From positions 52,396 to 116,395 of the forward strand of contig JAEXCS010000044.1 in NCBI GenBank assembly GCA_023402075.1: a stretch of DNA of 64,000 nt, written 5' to 3'. A model generated the notes under the pieces. That model saw only the letters and a list, made by a program, of their open reading frames with translations, ran no database searches and was not told where the DNA came from. This DNA is from Bacillota bacterium. Its GTDB lineage: Bacteria > Bacillota > Clostridia > Oscillospirales > Oscillospiraceae. A program made the position numbers and the translations under genes. How positions within the stretch are numbered: position 1 is the stretch's first letter; the number at the start of each line of letters is the position of its first letter. Positions 26,441 to 35,610 of this stretch are shown here, in pieces.

Positions 26441-26959
26441 ATGTGTGTTTTGAAAAAAATCAACAATGGGCTGATGGCATTTATTAAGGCTGTCTTGATT
26501 GGCGCCGGTACCTTGATGACCGGACTGGTAATCATGAACGTGATCCTGCGTTATGTCTTCAATTCCGGTCTTTCCTGGTCTGAGGAGGCCTGCCGCTTTC
26601 TCTTCATCTGGGTCACGTTCCTTGGCGCAATTCTGGCAAACGATACCGCGCTCCACGGCGAGCATATGCGAATGGACTTCGTTGTTGAAATGTTCCACGG
26701 AATTCCCCGCAAAATCGTGGAGATCGTCGCCCTGCTGCTGGTGCTGGTGATGCTTGCCATCCTGTTCGTAGGCGGCATTGAATTGGTGCAGGGGACATGG
26801 CCCATGCTGACTTCTGCGCTCCGCATTCCCAAGGGTGCAGTTTATCTCTGCGCCCCCATCGGTTTTGGCTATATGTTTATTCAGACTCTGGTAAAGCTTG
26901 TAAAAATCGTTACTCTCAGCAGCGAGGCGCTGCAAACTGCAGATACGGAGGCTGAATAA
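26441..26959 (+). CDS. TRAP transporter small permease (DctQ)
   Basis: Membrane protein of 172 residues with four hydrophobic helices. The block LRYVFNSGLSWSEEACRFLFIWVTFLGAILA is diagnostic of the TRAP small subunit. It works with the following DctM and DctP proteins to import an organic acid with Na+ or H+. The genomic setting predicts a sugar acid. The start has GAAAGGA about 15 bases upstream, a loose spacing. The next gene begins two bases after its stop. Confidence 0.93.
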   Translation: MCVLKKINNGLMAFIKAVLIGAGTLMTGLVIMNVILRYVFNSGLSWSEEACRFLFIWVTFLGAILANDTALHGEHMRMDFVVEMFHGIPRKIVEIVALLLVLVMLAILFVGGIELVQGTWPMLTSALRIPKGAVYLCAPIGFGYMFIQTLVKLVKIVTLSSEALQTADTEAE

Positions 26960-26961
26960 GA

Positions 26962-28251
26962 ATGTTAGCTGTATTTTTGATCGCCCTTTTCGGCCTGGTC
27001 ATCATTGGCGTTCCCATCGCGTTCTCTCTGGTAGGCACCGGCTTTTTCATGATGCTCACCCAGGCCATGAGCCGTCCCTCCGCATGGTCCTTTTTCACGC
27101 TGGCCCAAAAATTTGTCAACGGCACTGACAGCGTGCCCCTGCTGGCCATTCCCTTCTTTATGATTGCCGGTGAGATCATGACCCGCGGCGGCATTTCCCG
27201 TCGCATCGTTGATTTCGCTTACTCCGTGCTGGGCCGCTTCAAAGGTGGTCTGGGTTACGTGGGCATTCTGGCATCTATGATCTTCGCAGGCGTGTCCGGC
27301 TCCGCAGTGGCTGACACCACTGCAGTTGGTTCCATGATGCTCCCGATTATGGACGGCGCCGGCTATGATAAGGGTAAATCCACCGGCATCATCTGCGCCG
27401 CCGGCTGTATCGGCCCCATCATTCCCCCGTCCACCCAGATGATTTTCTACGGCGTCTGCGCCGAGGTTTCCGTTTCCGCTTTGTTTTTGGGCGGCATCGT
27501 TCCCGGCATTTTGATCGGTATCGGCCTGATGACCGCATGGTTCTTCCATGTGCGTAAGCGCAACTATCCTGTTGGCCCCAAGACCAGCCTGACCGGTATT
27601 TTTAAGGCCACCAAAGAAGCCTTCTTTGCGATCTGCCTGCCGGTGTTTATCATCCTGTGCATCACCACCGGCATTGCTACCGCTACCGAAACTGCCGCTC
27701 TGGCTGTTCTGTACGCACTGATCGTCTCCGGCTTTGTGTATCGTGAATTCAAGTTTAAAGAGTGGCCCCATCTGATGATCAACGCCATGAAGTCCACCGC
27801 TGTCATGATGTTCGTTGTCGGTTCTGCGCAGGTAGCCGCTTACATGGTCACCACCTGCGCGATTCCCCAGCTGCTGGCTAAAGTCATTCTCTCCATGACC
27901 AACAGTCCTGTAACCTTTATGCTGCTGGTAAACCTGCTGCTCATTCTGGTTGGCTGCGTCATGGACTCCGGCCCCGCCATCATGATTCTCACGCCGATCC
28001 TGCTGCCTATCGCCAAAAATTTTGGGCTGGACCCCGTTTACTTCGGTGTTGTCATGGTCGCCAACCTGTGCATTGGTCTGGCTACCCCCCCTGTGGGCAA
28101 CGTGCTGTACTGCGGCGTCTCTCTGTCCAAGATCAAGCTGGCTGATTTGATCAAGGCCAGCCTGCCCTTCATCGGCGTGATGTATCTGGTCCTGCTGGGC
28201 ATCACCATGTTCCCCGAACTCATCCTGTTCGTGCCCAAGCATCTGGGCTGA
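26962..28251 (+). CDS. TRAP transporter large permease (DctM)
   Basis: Polytopic membrane protein of 429 residues, with 12 or more hydrophobic helices, forming the transport channel of the TRAP system. The family blocks ALLAIPFFMIAGEIM, GVSGSAVADTTAVGSMMLP, GPIIPPSTQMIFYGV and LATPPVGNVLY are present. Codon choice is strongly biased to abundant-tRNA codons compared with the neighbouring ABC genes, suggesting high expression. Ribosome site GGAGG at 26946-26950. Confidence 0.95.
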   Translation: MLAVFLIALFGLVIIGVPIAFSLVGTGFFMMLTQAMSRPSAWSFFTLAQKFVNGTDSVPLLAIPFFMIAGEIMTRGGISRRIVDFAYSVLGRFKGGLGYVGILASMIFAGVSGSAVADTTAVGSMMLPIMDGAGYDKGKSTGIICAAGCIGPIIPPSTQMIFYGVCAEVSVSALFLGGIVPGILIGIGLMTAWFFHVRKRNYPVGPKTSLTGIFKATKEAFFAICLPVFIILCITTGIATATETAALAVLYALIVSGFVYREFKFKEWPHLMINAMKSTAVMMFVVGSAQVAAYMVTTCAIPQLLAKVILSMTNSPVTFMLLVNLLLILVGCVMDSGPAIMILTPILLPIAKNFGLDPVYFGVVMVANLCIGLATPPVGNVLYCGVSLSKIKLADLIKASLPFIGVMYLVLLGITMFPELILFVPKHLG

Positions 28252-28321
28252 TACCCCCCTTTTGAAATGCGCGGGTTTTTATTTGCCCGTTCATGAAATA
28301 TTTTACTTAGGAGGAAACACC

Positions 28322-29428
28322 ATGAAAAAGAATGTCTTTGCACTGCTGCTGGCTCTGTCCATGACTGCATCTCTGGCTGGTTGCGGCCTGGCTGCAACCA
28401 ACGCCCCCGCGGGCAGCTCCGGCTCCAGCACCTCCACCCCCGCCACCGGTGAAAGCACCGAGGTTGGCCCTTACGGCTCCTCTGCCGAGACGCAGGGCAA
28501 AACCAACCCCATCGTTGTGAAGGTTTCCAACGGTGCAGGCGAAACCTCTCCCGGCGTCAAGGCGCAGCTGTCTGTGTTCGCTCCCATGGTTGAGAACAAC
28601 TCCAAGGGCAACATCGGTGTTGAGGTTTACTCCGGCGCTCAGTTGGGCGACGACACCACCGCTACCGAGATGGTGGTTGCCGGTCAGTTGGAGATCAACA
28701 ACACCTCCACCGCTCCGCTGGTAGGCTACGTGCCCGAGCTGGGTATCTTCGACATTCCTTTCCTGTTCAATGACGAGGCCGAGGCCGACAAGATTCTGGC
28801 TTCCGTAGTTGGTGACTACCTGAACGCCAAGCTGGCTGAAAAAGGCATCATCAATCTTGCATGGAACGAAAACGGTTTCCGTGAGCTGACCAACAGCAAG
28901 CACGCTGTTGCTTCTGTTGCCGATGTTGCCGGTCTGAAGATCCGCACCATGGAAAACAAGTTCCATCAGGAGCTGTGGAACAGCCTGGGCGCTGCTGCCA
29001 CTCCGATGTCTTCCTCCGAGCTGTACACCGCTCTGGAACAGGGCACTGTTGACGGCGAGGAGAACCCCATTGCAAACTTTTATAGCTATCAGTTCCAGGA
29101 AGTTCAGAAGTACATCACCATGTCCAACCACATTTACAGCCCCTTCCTGTTCGACATGTCCAAAAAGATTTGGGACACCTATGATGCTGACACGCAGGCC
29201 ATCCTGACCGAGGCTGCAAAGGCTTTCGGCGAAGAGGAGAAGGCCATCAACCGTCAGGCCGCTGCCGATAACCTGCAGTCCTGCATTGACGATTACGGCA
29301 TCGAGGTCACTTACCTGACCGATGAGGCCAAGGCCGAGTTTGTTGAAAAGACCGCCCACATCCGGGATATGGTCGCTAAGGATACCGGTCCCGAAATCAT
29401 GGACCTTTTGAATCCTGCTAAGGGTTAA
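28322..29428 (+). CDS. TRAP transporter solute receptor (DctP), lipoprotein
   Basis: Extracytoplasmic receptor of 368 residues with a lipoprotein signal ending in LAGC (Cys about residue 21) and a Thr/Ser/Gly-rich linker. The DctP fold shows VEVYSGAQLGDDTTATEMV, GLKIRTMENKFHQELWNSLGAAATPMSSSELYTALEQGTVDGEENP and an Arg in RTM that salt-bridges the carboxylate ligand. The frame opens at 28262, but ATG 28322 follows AGGAGG and starts the signal peptide. It is the last TRAP gene (order Q-M-P) and is followed by a hairpin without a T-run. Confidence 0.94.
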   Translation: MKKNVFALLLALSMTASLAGCGLAATNAPAGSSGSSTSTPATGESTEVGPYGSSAETQGKTNPIVVKVSNGAGETSPGVKAQLSVFAPMVENNSKGNIGVEVYSGAQLGDDTTATEMVVAGQLEINNTSTAPLVGYVPELGIFDIPFLFNDEAEADKILASVVGDYLNAKLAEKGIINLAWNENGFRELTNSKHAVASVADVAGLKIRTMENKFHQELWNSLGAAATPMSSSELYTALEQGTVDGEENPIANFYSYQFQEVQKYITMSNHIYSPFLFDMSKKIWDTYDADTQAILTEAAKAFGEEEKAINRQAAADNLQSCIDDYGIEVTYLTDEAKAEFVEKTAHIRDMVAKDTGPEIMDLLNPAKG

Positions 29429-29466
29429 TTTTCACCGCTTCGCATGAAGCCGTTCTCTCGTAATCA

Positions 29467-29494
29467 GACTGGCCCGGCATTTGCCGGGCCAGTC
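29467..29494. other. Hairpin downstream of dctP
   Basis: Perfect 13-base arms (29467-29479 and 29482-29494) closing on a two-base loop, with no T-run. Its position after the receptor gene fits an mRNA 3'-stabilising or partial-termination element. Confidence 0.6.
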
Positions 29495-29528
29495 ATGAAA
29501 AAACTGACAGGGTAAGGAGGCATTTCCT

Positions 29529-29999
29529 ATGGGACAGGAAATCCATTTGAAAAAAGCGGAGGATATGTATGCATACAGTTGTGAACATAACTTCGGCAAG
29601 GGCTTGACCCGGGCATGGGGCATCAACAGCTTTCGCTTGGCTGAGCAGGCCATGGATGAAGATGAATTTGCCTACCTGACTTTCATTGGCCTGCATCGAT
29701 TCCACAGCATGTCCGCTCACCAGCGGAATTTTGCCTACGCAGTTACCAACAAGCGCATTATGATGACGCAGATGCGTTCATTCCGGCGCTCTCGTATAGA
29801 AATCATGCCCTTAAACGCCGTTTTGAATCTATCTTTTAATAATAACGATTCTATCGGCACTGTCAAAATACATCTGCCCAACGATACAATCTGTGTCGGA
29901 ATGTCGCAGGAAAGCACTGACGCACTCAGCAAAAGACTTACCGAGCTTTTGCCCGTCATGCAGCAGTATGCGCAGCAGCTTCCCCCAATTGATAATTAG
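29529..29999 (+). CDS. Bacterial PH-like domain protein
   Basis: Cytosolic protein of 156 residues with no membrane helix. The pattern FAYAVTNKRIMMTQMRSFRRSRIEIMPLNAVLNLSF followed by GTVKIHLPNDTICVGM matches the bacterial PH-like (bPH) fold, where a 'T-N-K-R' turn precedes beta strands. The N-terminal 55 residues are helical and unrecognised. It sits between dctP and the IlvD-like dehydratase. bPH proteins have no established role in sugar-acid use, so its function here is unknown. AAGGAGG lies upstream of ATG 29529. Confidence 0.65.
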   Translation: MGQEIHLKKAEDMYAYSCEHNFGKGLTRAWGINSFRLAEQAMDEDEFAYLTFIGLHRFHSMSAHQRNFAYAVTNKRIMMTQMRSFRRSRIEIMPLNAVLNLSFNNNDSIGTVKIHLPNDTICVGMSQESTDALSKRLTELLPVMQQYAQQLPPIDN

Positions 30000-30110
30000 T
30001 AATTTCTTATCTTATACCCTTCCGAAACTTCGGAAGGGGTTGAATTAAATTTGAAAATTCCGGGCTTCGCCCCGCTTTTGAATTGACACATTGATATAAG
30101 GAGAACACTT

Positions 30111-31805
30111 ATGGAACGCAGCAAAAAATTCTTAACCGGTCTTGGCAATCAATATTATCGCGCCACCTACAAATCGATGGGCTTCACCTCTGATGATCTG
30201 GCCCGTCCTGTCATTGGTATTGCAAACTCCTGGAGTGAGTCCGTCCCCGGCCACTTCAACCTGCGTCAGGTTGCGCAGCGCGTCCGTGACGGCATTTACC
30301 GTGCAGGCGGCACCCCTGTGGAATTTGGCGTGATCGGCGGCTGCGACGGTATGGCAAACGGCCATGCCGGTATGCACTACATTCTTCCCCATCGTGAACT
30401 CATCGCCAACTCTATTGAAACCATGGCCCAGATCAATCAGTTTGATGCACTGGTTCTGCTGGGCTCCTGCGATAAAATCGTCCCCGGCATGCTGATGGCA
30501 GCCGCCCGTCTGGATATTCCCTGCATTGTGCTGCCCGGCGGTCCCATGGAGGGCGGCAAGGTGTTTGACGGCCGCGAGTCCGATCAGACCTCCAGCACCG
30601 AGGCCTACGGCATGCTCTCTGCTGGCAAGATCACCGAGGAAGAATACGTCTCTCTGGAAGATACCGCCTGCCCCGGATGCGGTTCCTGCTCCTATCTGGG
30701 CACCGCCAACACCATGTGCTCTCTGGCTGAGGCCATGGGCATGACGCTTCCGGACGCCAGCTTAGCACCTGCCACCTCTGCCCGCCGTCTCGCACTGGCC
30801 GAGGAAGCCGGCATCAAGATTATGGAGTTGGTTGAAAAAGAGATCTCCTCCCGCAAGATTATTACCAACGGCAGCATCCGCAACGCCATTAAGGCCTGCA
30901 TGGCCATGAGCGGCTCTACCAATGCCGTTATGCACCTGATCGCCATTGCACACGAGGCTGAGCTGGATATCGACGTTCTGGACGAGTTCGACACCCTCTC
31001 CCGCACCACTCCGCAGATTGCCAAAATGAATCCCGCCTGCAACTACAATGTCATTGATTTCTTCAAGGACGGCGGCGTGATGCGCATGATGCAAAATCTG
31101 ACCTCCGAGCATCTGGATTACGAGCAGATGACCGTTACCGCACATACCATTGGCGAGAACATTGCGTCCCACAAATATCTCTATCCCGATACCGGCCACA
31201 CCATCCGCACCCTTGACGATCCCTTCGGTTTTACCGGCGGCGTCGCAGTTCTGCGGGGCAATCTGGCTTCCAATACCGGCATTACCAAGCCCGGCGCTTT
31301 TGACAAGAGCCTGCATCACTTCCAGGGCGAAGCCATTTGCTTCGATTCCGAGGAAGCCGCCGAGGAGGCGATTCTGGCAGGCAAGGTCCACGATGGCCAT
31401 GTCGTGGTCATTCGTTACGAAGGCCCCAAGGGCGGCCCCGGCATGCGCGAGATGTACAAGGCTATGAAGTATCTCTATGGCCGCGGTCTGTCAAAAACCA
31501 CCGCCCTGATTACAGACGGCCGATTCTCCGGAACCAACAACGGCTGTTTTGTCGGTCATATCTCTCCCGAGGCTTCTGAGGGCGGCACCATCGCTCTGGT
31601 CCGTGACGGCGATCGTATCGCCATTGATGTCGAGGAGCGCTCTTTGAACGTTCTGGTCAGCGATGAGGAACTGGCCGCCCGCAAGGCTACGTGGAAAGCG
31701 CCCGCGCCCAAGTTTACCCGCGGCTGGCTGAGCCTGTACTGCAAGCTGGCAGGCTCCGGTGCAGAGGGCGCTGTCATGGATATGAAGAAGCTGGAGAACC
31801 TGTAA
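30111..31805 (+). CDS. IlvD/Edd-family sugar-acid dehydratase
   Basis: Iron-sulfur dehydratase of 564 residues. Cluster-ligand regions are GSCDKIVPGM (Cys near 124) and CPGCGSCSYLGTANTM (near 187-202); the substrate and Mg2+ regions include GGCDGMANGHAGM and ALITDGRFSGTNNG near 465-480. Family members act on dihydroxy acids (IlvD), 6-phosphogluconate (Edd) or free aldonates such as xylonate, arabinonate and gluconate. The neighbouring keto-deoxy kinase and aldolase argue for an aldonate dehydratase rather than branched-chain amino acid synthesis. The codon bias suggests high expression. AAGGAG precedes the ATG. Confidence 0.88.
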   Translation: MERSKKFLTGLGNQYYRATYKSMGFTSDDLARPVIGIANSWSESVPGHFNLRQVAQRVRDGIYRAGGTPVEFGVIGGCDGMANGHAGMHYILPHRELIANSIETMAQINQFDALVLLGSCDKIVPGMLMAAARLDIPCIVLPGGPMEGGKVFDGRESDQTSSTEAYGMLSAGKITEEEYVSLEDTACPGCGSCSYLGTANTMCSLAEAMGMTLPDASLAPATSARRLALAEEAGIKIMELVEKEISSRKIITNGSIRNAIKACMAMSGSTNAVMHLIAIAHEAELDIDVLDEFDTLSRTTPQIAKMNPACNYNVIDFFKDGGVMRMMQNLTSEHLDYEQMTVTAHTIGENIASHKYLYPDTGHTIRTLDDPFGFTGGVAVLRGNLASNTGITKPGAFDKSLHHFQGEAICFDSEEAAEEAILAGKVHDGHVVVIRYEGPKGGPGMREMYKAMKYLYGRGLSKTTALITDGRFSGTNNGCFVGHISPEASEGGTIALVRDGDRIAIDVEERSLNVLVSDEELAARKATWKAPAPKFTRGWLSLYCKLAGSGAEGAVMDMKKLENL

Positions 31806-31880
31806 TTTCTTTCTAAATCATCTGCATCAAGAATCGCCGCGGCGGAGACACCTTCTGTGTCTCGTTAAGTCCTCTGCTGA

Positions 31881-31911
31881 GGAAAAGGTCGCTGTAAAGC
31901 GGCCTTTTCCC
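31881..31911 (+). terminator. Hairpin after the IlvD-like gene
   Basis: Thirteen-base arms (31881-31893, 31898-31910) with one mismatch or G-U pair and no real T-run; a weak terminator or processing site before the aldolase gene. Confidence 0.5.
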
Positions 31912-32059
31912 TTACCGAAAATCTCTGCACCGGCAGCGCTTCCACGCATTCCCTTGTCATAAATTTTTGTTTTCCAAGGCAGAATTGCCATAAAGATAGT
32001 TCTTCCGTTCTTTTATTTACAACCAATATTTTAATAACACATAAAACAGGAGGTTCATT

Positions 32060-32716
32060 ATGACGATTGCAGAAATCAAAGAACAGGTCGATCAGGAAAA
32101 AGTCATTGCCATTGTCCGCGGTATCAAAACAGAACAGTGCATGAAGGTGGCAGACGCTCTCTACGAGGGCGGCATCCGCCTGATGGAAGTCCCCTTCAAT
32201 CCGAAGGATCCCTCTTCCGACGAGGAAACCGCAAATTGCATTGCTGCCATCGCCAAAAAGTACGCTGGGAGAATGCTGGTTGGCTCTGGCACTGTTCTAA
32301 CCGTAAAGCAGGTTGAACTGACTGCTCAGGCAGGCGGCAGCTATGCCATCGCCCCCAACACCAACGCCGACGTTATCCGCCGCGCAGTTGAGCTGGGGAT
32401 GGTGGCAATGCCCGGCGCGATGACCCCCACCGAGATCGAATACGCACACGAGTGCGGCGCAGAGTATGTAAAACTGTTCCCCGCTTCAAACTTGGGCGTG
32501 GATTACATCAAGGCTATCCGTGCCCCCCTGAGCCACATCAAGCTGCTGGCTGTGGGCGGTATCAGTGAAAAGAATTTTGCTGATTTCCTGAAGGTCGGAA
32601 TGTCCGGCGCAGGCGTCGGCGGGAATTTGGCCAACAAGGCATGGATTGAAGCCGGAGAGTACCAGAAGATTACCGAGGTGGCCCGGCAGCTGGTGGAAAT
32701 TGCACACAACGCCTGA
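32060..32716 (+). CDS. eda: KDPG/KDPGal-type aldolase
   Basis: Class I aldolase of 218 residues that splits 2-keto-3-deoxy-6-phosphogluconate or the galactonate analogue into pyruvate and glyceraldehyde 3-phosphate. The catalytic Glu region IVRGIKTEQ, the GGIRLMEVPFN strand, GSGTVLTVKQ, and the Schiff-base lysine in AEYVKLFPASNLG (near residue 137) are all present. ATG follows AGGAGG. It lies 39 bases before the kinase gene. Gluconate and galactonate isomers cannot be told apart from sequence alone. Confidence 0.93.
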   Translation: MTIAEIKEQVDQEKVIAIVRGIKTEQCMKVADALYEGGIRLMEVPFNPKDPSSDEETANCIAAIAKKYAGRMLVGSGTVLTVKQVELTAQAGGSYAIAPNTNADVIRRAVELGMVAMPGAMTPTEIEYAHECGAEYVKLFPASNLGVDYIKAIRAPLSHIKLLAVGGISEKNFADFLKVGMSGAGVGGNLANKAWIEAGEYQKITEVARQLVEIAHNA

Positions 32717-32755
32717 GGCCGCCAATTACTTGTTTAAAATAAGGAGTGCATCGCT

Positions 32756-33775
32756 ATGAAAATCGTTACCTTTGGTGAAATTATGATGCGCCTGAACCCT
32801 GAGGGGTATCAGCGCTTTGTCCAGTCTGAAAAATTCGAGGCCACCTATGCGGGCGGGGAGGCCAACGTCGCTGTGTCGCTGGCCAACTATGGCGTTGATG
32901 CCGCATTTGTAACCAAGGTCCCTGCTCACGAGATCGGCCAGTGCGCCATCAATGAACTGCGCCGCTATGGTGTTGATACCGGCATGATTGCGCGCGGCGG
33001 CGACCGTCTGGGCATTTATTTTGTGGAGAAGGGCGCTTCTCAGCGTCCCTCCAAGGTCATCTATGACCGCGCCAATTCCGCCATTTCTCAGGCCCAGTCT
33101 TCTGATTTTGATTGGAACAACATTTTTCAGGGTGTTGATTGGTTCCACTTTACCGGGATTACACCGGCACTGGGCGGCAAACTGCCTGAAATCTGCATGG
33201 AAGCATGCAAGGCTGCTAAAGAGATGGGCATCACCGTCAGCTGCGATCTGAACTTCCGTAAAAAGCTGTGGAGCAGAGAGCAGGCCGGAGAGACTATGGC
33301 CAAGCTGATGCCCTATGTGGATGTCTGCATCGCCAACGAAGAGGATGCCAAGGATGTATTCGGTATTGCCGCGGCTGACACCGATTTGAATACCGGCAAG
33401 ATCAGCCACGAGGGCTACATCAGCGTAGCCAAGCAGCTGAGCGAACGATTTGGCTTCAAGAAGGTGGCTATCACTCTGCGGGGAAGTCTCTCGGCTTCCG
33501 TGAACGACTGGGCCGGTATGCTGTACAGCGACGAAAAGGCCGTTTTTTCCAACACCTATCGCATTGATATCGTGGATCGCGTGGGCGGCGGCGACAGCTT
33601 TGGCGGCGGCCTGATCTATGCGCTGATGAACGGTTATGAAAGCCAGAAGGCCATCGACTTTGCCATCGCAGCCTCCTGTCTGAAACACACCATCGAGCAT
33701 GATTTCAACCTTGTTTCCACTTCCGAAGTGGAAAGTCTGGCCAGCGGTAACGCTTCCGGCCGTGTCCAGAGATAA
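32756..33775 (+). CDS. kdgK: 2-keto-3-deoxy-gluconate/galactonate kinase, PfkB family
   Basis: Cytosolic sugar kinase of 339 residues that phosphorylates a 2-keto-3-deoxy acid at C6. PfkB signatures are GGEANVAVSLANYG near residue 38 and the C-terminal DRVGGGDSFGGGLIYAL near residue 275, where the Asp is the catalytic base. The N-terminal FGEIMMRLNPEG block is typical of KdgK. With the upstream aldolase it completes dehydratase-kinase-aldolase conversion to glycolytic intermediates. ATG 32756 follows AAGGAG. Confidence 0.93.
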   Translation: MKIVTFGEIMMRLNPEGYQRFVQSEKFEATYAGGEANVAVSLANYGVDAAFVTKVPAHEIGQCAINELRRYGVDTGMIARGGDRLGIYFVEKGASQRPSKVIYDRANSAISQAQSSDFDWNNIFQGVDWFHFTGITPALGGKLPEICMEACKAAKEMGITVSCDLNFRKKLWSREQAGETMAKLMPYVDVCIANEEDAKDVFGIAAADTDLNTGKISHEGYISVAKQLSERFGFKKVAITLRGSLSASVNDWAGMLYSDEKAVFSNTYRIDIVDRVGGGDSFGGGLIYALMNGYESQKAIDFAIAASCLKHTIEHDFNLVSTSEVESLASGNASGRVQR

Positions 33776-33816
33776 AAACAGCTTCTTGCAGCAAGTCTTT
33801 TAAGGCAGTCCTGTTA

Positions 33817-33861
33817 CGCGGATACGCAGTAAATGCCGGTGGCATTTACTGCGTATCCGCG
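33817..33861. repeat. Perfect 21-bp inverted repeat with 3-base loop
   Basis: Arms at 33817-33837 and 33841-33861 pair without mismatch around GGT. No T-run follows. It lies between the end of the sugar-acid operon and the MocR promoter, and may be a terminator, RNA stabiliser or protein site. Confidence 0.8.
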
Positions 33862-33882
33862 CCATAATTGGCAATACGCGCC

Positions 33883-33911
33883 TTGCTTTTCTCCCGCTCC
33901 TCTGCTAAGAT
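33883..33911 (+). promoter_or_regulatory. Promoter for the MocR-type regulator
   Basis: TTGCTT at 33883-33888, a 17-base spacer and TAAGAT at 33906-33911, about 90 bases upstream of ATG 34000. Confidence 0.55.
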
Positions 33912-33999
33912 GAGCAAAACATATTGGAGCGGCAATCCCGTTCCGGAGAACCGCCGCCGGGCGTTCCGGACCGCGTTTGCAGAAAGGGAGCGGTGCCAT

Positions 34000-35478
34000 A
34001 TGTCTGACACACACGAAAATCAGGACAAGCCAATTTGGATTAACTGGACGCCGGACCGCACTTCCGGCGTCCCTCTGTACAGTCAGATTGTCAGCTATTT
34101 CAGCGGAAAAATTTCGCGGGGAGAGTGGGTCAGCGGCCAAAGCATTTCCTCTCAGCGAAAGCTTTCCGAGCTTTTTGGCGTAAACCGCAGCACCATTGTG
34201 GAGGCCATGGACGAGCTGGCTTCCATGGGCCTGATTGAGCGGCACTACGGCGGCGGCACCCGGATTGCCAGCGACAGCTGGGCCGCGCTGATGCACGCCA
34301 AGTCCCCCAACTGGAAGCGATATATCACGGCGGGGAGCTTTCGCTCCAACATTCCCACCGTGCAGACCATTAACCATCTGGAATTTGAAGAGGGGATTGT
34401 CCGCCTGAGCACGGGAGAGCTTTCCCCGGAACTGGTGCAGATGGATTTGGCGAAAAAGGCGCTGGCCAGCCTTTCAGAGCGCAAGCTGTTTATGAATTAC
34501 CCGGACCCCTTGGGGATGCCGGGGCTGCGGCGGGCCGTGCAGGCCCATTTGAAGCGCAGCGGTATCAACGTCCCCATCTCCTGTATCCTGATTGTCTCCG
34601 GCGCGCTTCAGGCGCTTCAGCTGATTTCCAGCGGGATTGTCCAGCCCCGCTCTGCTGTGTACATGGAGTCGCCCTCCTACCTCAAGTCCTTGAATATTCT
34701 CCAGTCTGCGGGAGCCACACTGACGGGCGTACCCATGGATAAAGACGGAATTTTGCCGTGGATGATACACAATCAGCCCCGGGAGGGTGTATGCTCTCTC
34801 CTGTATACCATTCCCACGTTTCAAAACCCCACAGGAATCGTCATGCCCGAGGAACGGCGGCTGGAGGTGCTGAAATACTGCGCGGAGCAGCACATGCCGA
34901 TTATTGAAGACGACGTATTCTGCGACTTGTGGCTGGATGACCCGCCGCCGCCGCCCCTGAAGGCGCTGGATAAAAGCGGCGGCGTGGTATATATCGGAAG
35001 CCTGTCCAAGTGCTTCTCTCCCGGACTGCGGCTGGGCTGGCTGGTGGGGCCGGAGCCGGTGGTGGACCGGCTGGCGGACATTAAAATGCAGATGGACTAC
35101 GGCGTCAGCGTTCTCACGCAGCAGGTGACGGAGGAGCTATTGAACAGCGGCCTTTATTACGAGGGCATCAACGCCACCAGAGCGCAGCTTCGGGAGCGGC
35201 GGGACTTTATGCTGCGCCTGTTGGAAGAGTTTTTCGGCGATTTGGCGGAGTGGAACCTGCCAACCGGCGGCTTTTTCGTTTGGGTGAAGCTAAAGCACCA
35301 GCTTTCTGCCGAGCGGATTTTTAACCTTGCACTGAAGGAAAAGCTTCTGGTTCCGCCGGGCAGTATTTATGACCCGCTGTATACCTCCCATATGCGGCTG
35401 ACCTACGGATACCTCTCCATGAACGAGATGGAGAGCGGCATTCGCCGCCTGTCGAAGATTGTGCGCGCGCTGCTCTAA
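34000..35478 (+). CDS. MocR-type GntR-aminotransferase fusion regulator
   Basis: Regulator of 492 residues. An N-terminal GntR winged helix (about 15-85, with IVSYFSGKISRGEWVSGQSISSQRKLSELFGVNRSTIVEAMDELASMGLI) is joined by a linker to a fold-type I aminotransferase domain (about 120-490). The PLP lysine is in GSLSKCFSPGLRLGW near residue 340, after VYIG. MocR proteins sense PLP or an amino compound and usually control a neighbouring operon. The frame is open from 33868; ATG 34000 follows AAAGGGAG. The adjacent GcvP-like genes are also PLP enzymes, which supports control of that operon (inferred). Confidence 0.92.
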   Translation: MSDTHENQDKPIWINWTPDRTSGVPLYSQIVSYFSGKISRGEWVSGQSISSQRKLSELFGVNRSTIVEAMDELASMGLIERHYGGGTRIASDSWAALMHAKSPNWKRYITAGSFRSNIPTVQTINHLEFEEGIVRLSTGELSPELVQMDLAKKALASLSERKLFMNYPDPLGMPGLRRAVQAHLKRSGINVPISCILIVSGALQALQLISSGIVQPRSAVYMESPSYLKSLNILQSAGATLTGVPMDKDGILPWMIHNQPREGVCSLLYTIPTFQNPTGIVMPEERRLEVLKYCAEQHMPIIEDDVFCDLWLDDPPPPPLKALDKSGGVVYIGSLSKCFSPGLRLGWLVGPEPVVDRLADIKMQMDYGVSVLTQQVTEELLNSGLYYEGINATRAQLRERRDFMLRLLEEFFGDLAEWNLPTGGFFVWVKLKHQLSAERIFNLALKEKLLVPPGSIYDPLYTSHMRLTYGYLSMNEMESGIRRLSKIVRALL

Positions 35479-35540
35479 GCGCCAATGGAGGACGGCTACC
35501 CGTCATATTTGTTTACAAGCTTTCCGCTCTCCTGCAAGAA

Positions 35541-35577
35541 AAAGCCCCGGGCCGTAGGTTTACGGCCCGGGGCTTTT
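35541..35577. terminator. Strong bidirectional terminator after the MocR gene
   Basis: Sixteen-base perfect arms (35541-35556, 35561-35576) with flanking A and T runs. Confidence 0.88.
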
Positions 35578-35610
35578 GCCACTTCAAAAGTTTGGTTGCT
35601 TTAATTTGTG

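Noticed and set aside
26965..28242. A 425-codon open frame opposite the first dctM
   Set aside because: Antisense shadow of a highly codon-biased permease gene; the product is His/Gly/Asp/Gln-rich with no recognisable fold.
30016..30040. Hairpin CCCTTCCGA/TCGGAAGGG before the IlvD-like gene as a terminator
   Set aside because: It has no T-run, and the downstream gene shows no convincing promoter of its own, so read-through seems more likely.
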